Shown here: positions 63,305 through 64,000 of the stretch, in pieces
How positions within the stretch are numbered: position 1 is the stretch's first letter
How the letters are laid out: every line of letters starts with the position of its first letter
Notes under the pieces: generated by a model
Database searches by the model: none
The model's input: the letters and a program-made list of their open reading frames with translations, nothing else
Told to the model about the DNA's origin: nothing
NCBI GenBank assembly: GCA_041751955.1
Contig: JBGSIB010000073.1
Coordinates: forward strand, 1 to 64,000
Source: UBA2040 sp041751955
GTDB lineage: Bacteria; Bacteroidota; Bacteroidia; Flavobacteriales_D; Crocinitomicaceae
Direction of reading: 5' to 3'
DNA: 64,000 nucleotides
Translations under genes and position numbers: made by a program

Positions 63305-64000
63305 ATGAAAAAATACATCTATTTCGCAGCGGCCTTTGTTCTTTTAGGAGTTACAGCTTGCAAGAAAAACTTGAATACAATCAACACGAATATCAATTCT
63401 CCAATTGATGTGGAACCCAATCTTTTGCTCAGACAAGTCATTTATGATTATGGTGAACAAATGTCATACGAAGGATTTGTAGCTGGGAATTTATTGGGAC
63501 AATACCTCACAATGGTAGATTTTAATCTATTCGATCGTCATGGTTTAACTCAGCCACAATTAGGAGGAAATCCTTGGCCTATTTTGTATAAAAACTTGCG
63601 GGACAACGATATCATTTTAGCAAAATCCCAAAGCGTGGCCATTCACAAAGTATATGAAGGTCCAGCGAGAATAATGAAAGCTATGATGACACAGGCTTTG
63701 ACCGATATTTATGGAAACGTTCCTTATTCAGATGCATTGAAAGGTTTGGAAGGAAATGTGACTCCAAAATATGACGATCAGGAGCAAATTTACACAGGTC
63801 CTGATGGAATTTTAGACCAATTAAACAAAGCGATCGCTGCGATAGACGCATATACAGGCGTTCAGAAATTAGAAGGTGATTTGTTGTACAGCGGGAATTT
63901 ATCAAAATGGCGAAAATTGGCAAATTCATTGAAAATCAAGGCACTCATGCGAATCTCAGATCGTGATGGAGACATTGCCTACGATGTTGCACAAGCGTTG
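63305..64000 (+). CDS. SusD/RagB-family lipoprotein, 5' part (runs off window)
   Basis: ATG 63305 starts MKKYIYFAAAFVLLGVTACKK, a lipoprotein signal with the lipobox cysteine at TAC. The visible 232 residues contain helices typical of the SusD-like_2 family (LLRQVIYDYGEQMSYEG, MKAMMTQALTDIYGNVPYSD, WRKLANSLKIKALMRI). It caps the SusC barrel and binds substrate at the surface. The start follows the SusC stop by 11 bp. The end is beyond the window. Confidence 0.9.
   Translation, partial: MKKYIYFAAAFVLLGVTACKKNLNTINTNINSPIDVEPNLLLRQVIYDYGEQMSYEGFVAGNLLGQYLTMVDFNLFDRHGLTQPQLGGNPWPILYKNLRDNDIILAKSQSVAIHKVYEGPARIMKAMMTQALTDIYGNVPYSDALKGLEGNVTPKYDDQEQIYTGPDGILDQLNKAIAAIDAYTGVQKLEGDLLYSGNLSKWRKLANSLKIKALMRISDRDGDIAYDVAQAL

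Overview
This window looks like a chromosomal segment of a Bacteroidota member, most likely order Flavobacteriales. Supporting signs are AT-rich DNA, several exact TAnnTTTG promoter boxes in place of E. coli-type -10/-35 boxes, type IX secretion (T9SS) sorting domains of both A and B type, a PorP/SprF protein, a SusC/SusD pair, a Reg_prop hybrid sensor kinase and several Bacteroidota-restricted families (BT_3928, DUF4301, DUF1599, DUF5522). A family such as Crocinitomicaceae is possible, but that is a guess. The DNA is densely coded, and many convergent genes overlap at their stop codons.

Region 1 (1-6.8 kb): the 3' end of an EamA transporter, a DUF58 protein, a CoA-binding protein, a DUF4301 protein, a SAM methyltransferase, and an operon made of an exported protein, an ECF sigma factor and a membrane anti-sigma-like protein.

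Region 2 (6.8-24.1 kb, minus strand): one tightly packed gene string. It runs DUF1599, BT_3928 membrane protein, tpiA, prmA, a 1,546-residue exported beta-rich protein, plsY, and a 2,648-residue exported TPR/PD40/coiled-coil protein with two SPOR-like modules. The two giant proteins are the least explained part of the window.

Region 3 (24.1-36.4 kb): folP, a T9SS type-B substrate with its PorP/SprF partner, a D-cysteine desulfhydrase/ACC deaminase-like enzyme, DUF5522, an acyltransferase, an unknown membrane-anchored protein, a metal/cobalamin-receptor-like protein next to cystathionine beta-synthase, terC-dinB, and uvrB.

Region 4 (36.4-49.2 kb): a short intergenic region with a 22-bp triple repeat, a Reg_prop histidine kinase with its LuxR-type regulator, a secreted RCC1-repeat protein, DUF3817, ComB, an S1/P1-nuclease-like enzyme, a NatAB-type ABC exporter, a secreted serine hydrolase, YceH and an outer-membrane porin.

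Region 5 (49.2-64 kb): topoisomerase IV (parE-parC), a lone DUF433 protein, a mutagenesis-type cassette (active-site-intact Y-family polymerase plus short DnaE) flanked by unusual intergenic repeats and higher in GC, tRNA-Leu(GAG) with a strong terminator, a DUF2064 protein, and the start of a SusC/SusD nutrient-uptake locus that runs off the window.

All family names come from reading translated sequences and recognising motifs. No database search was run.
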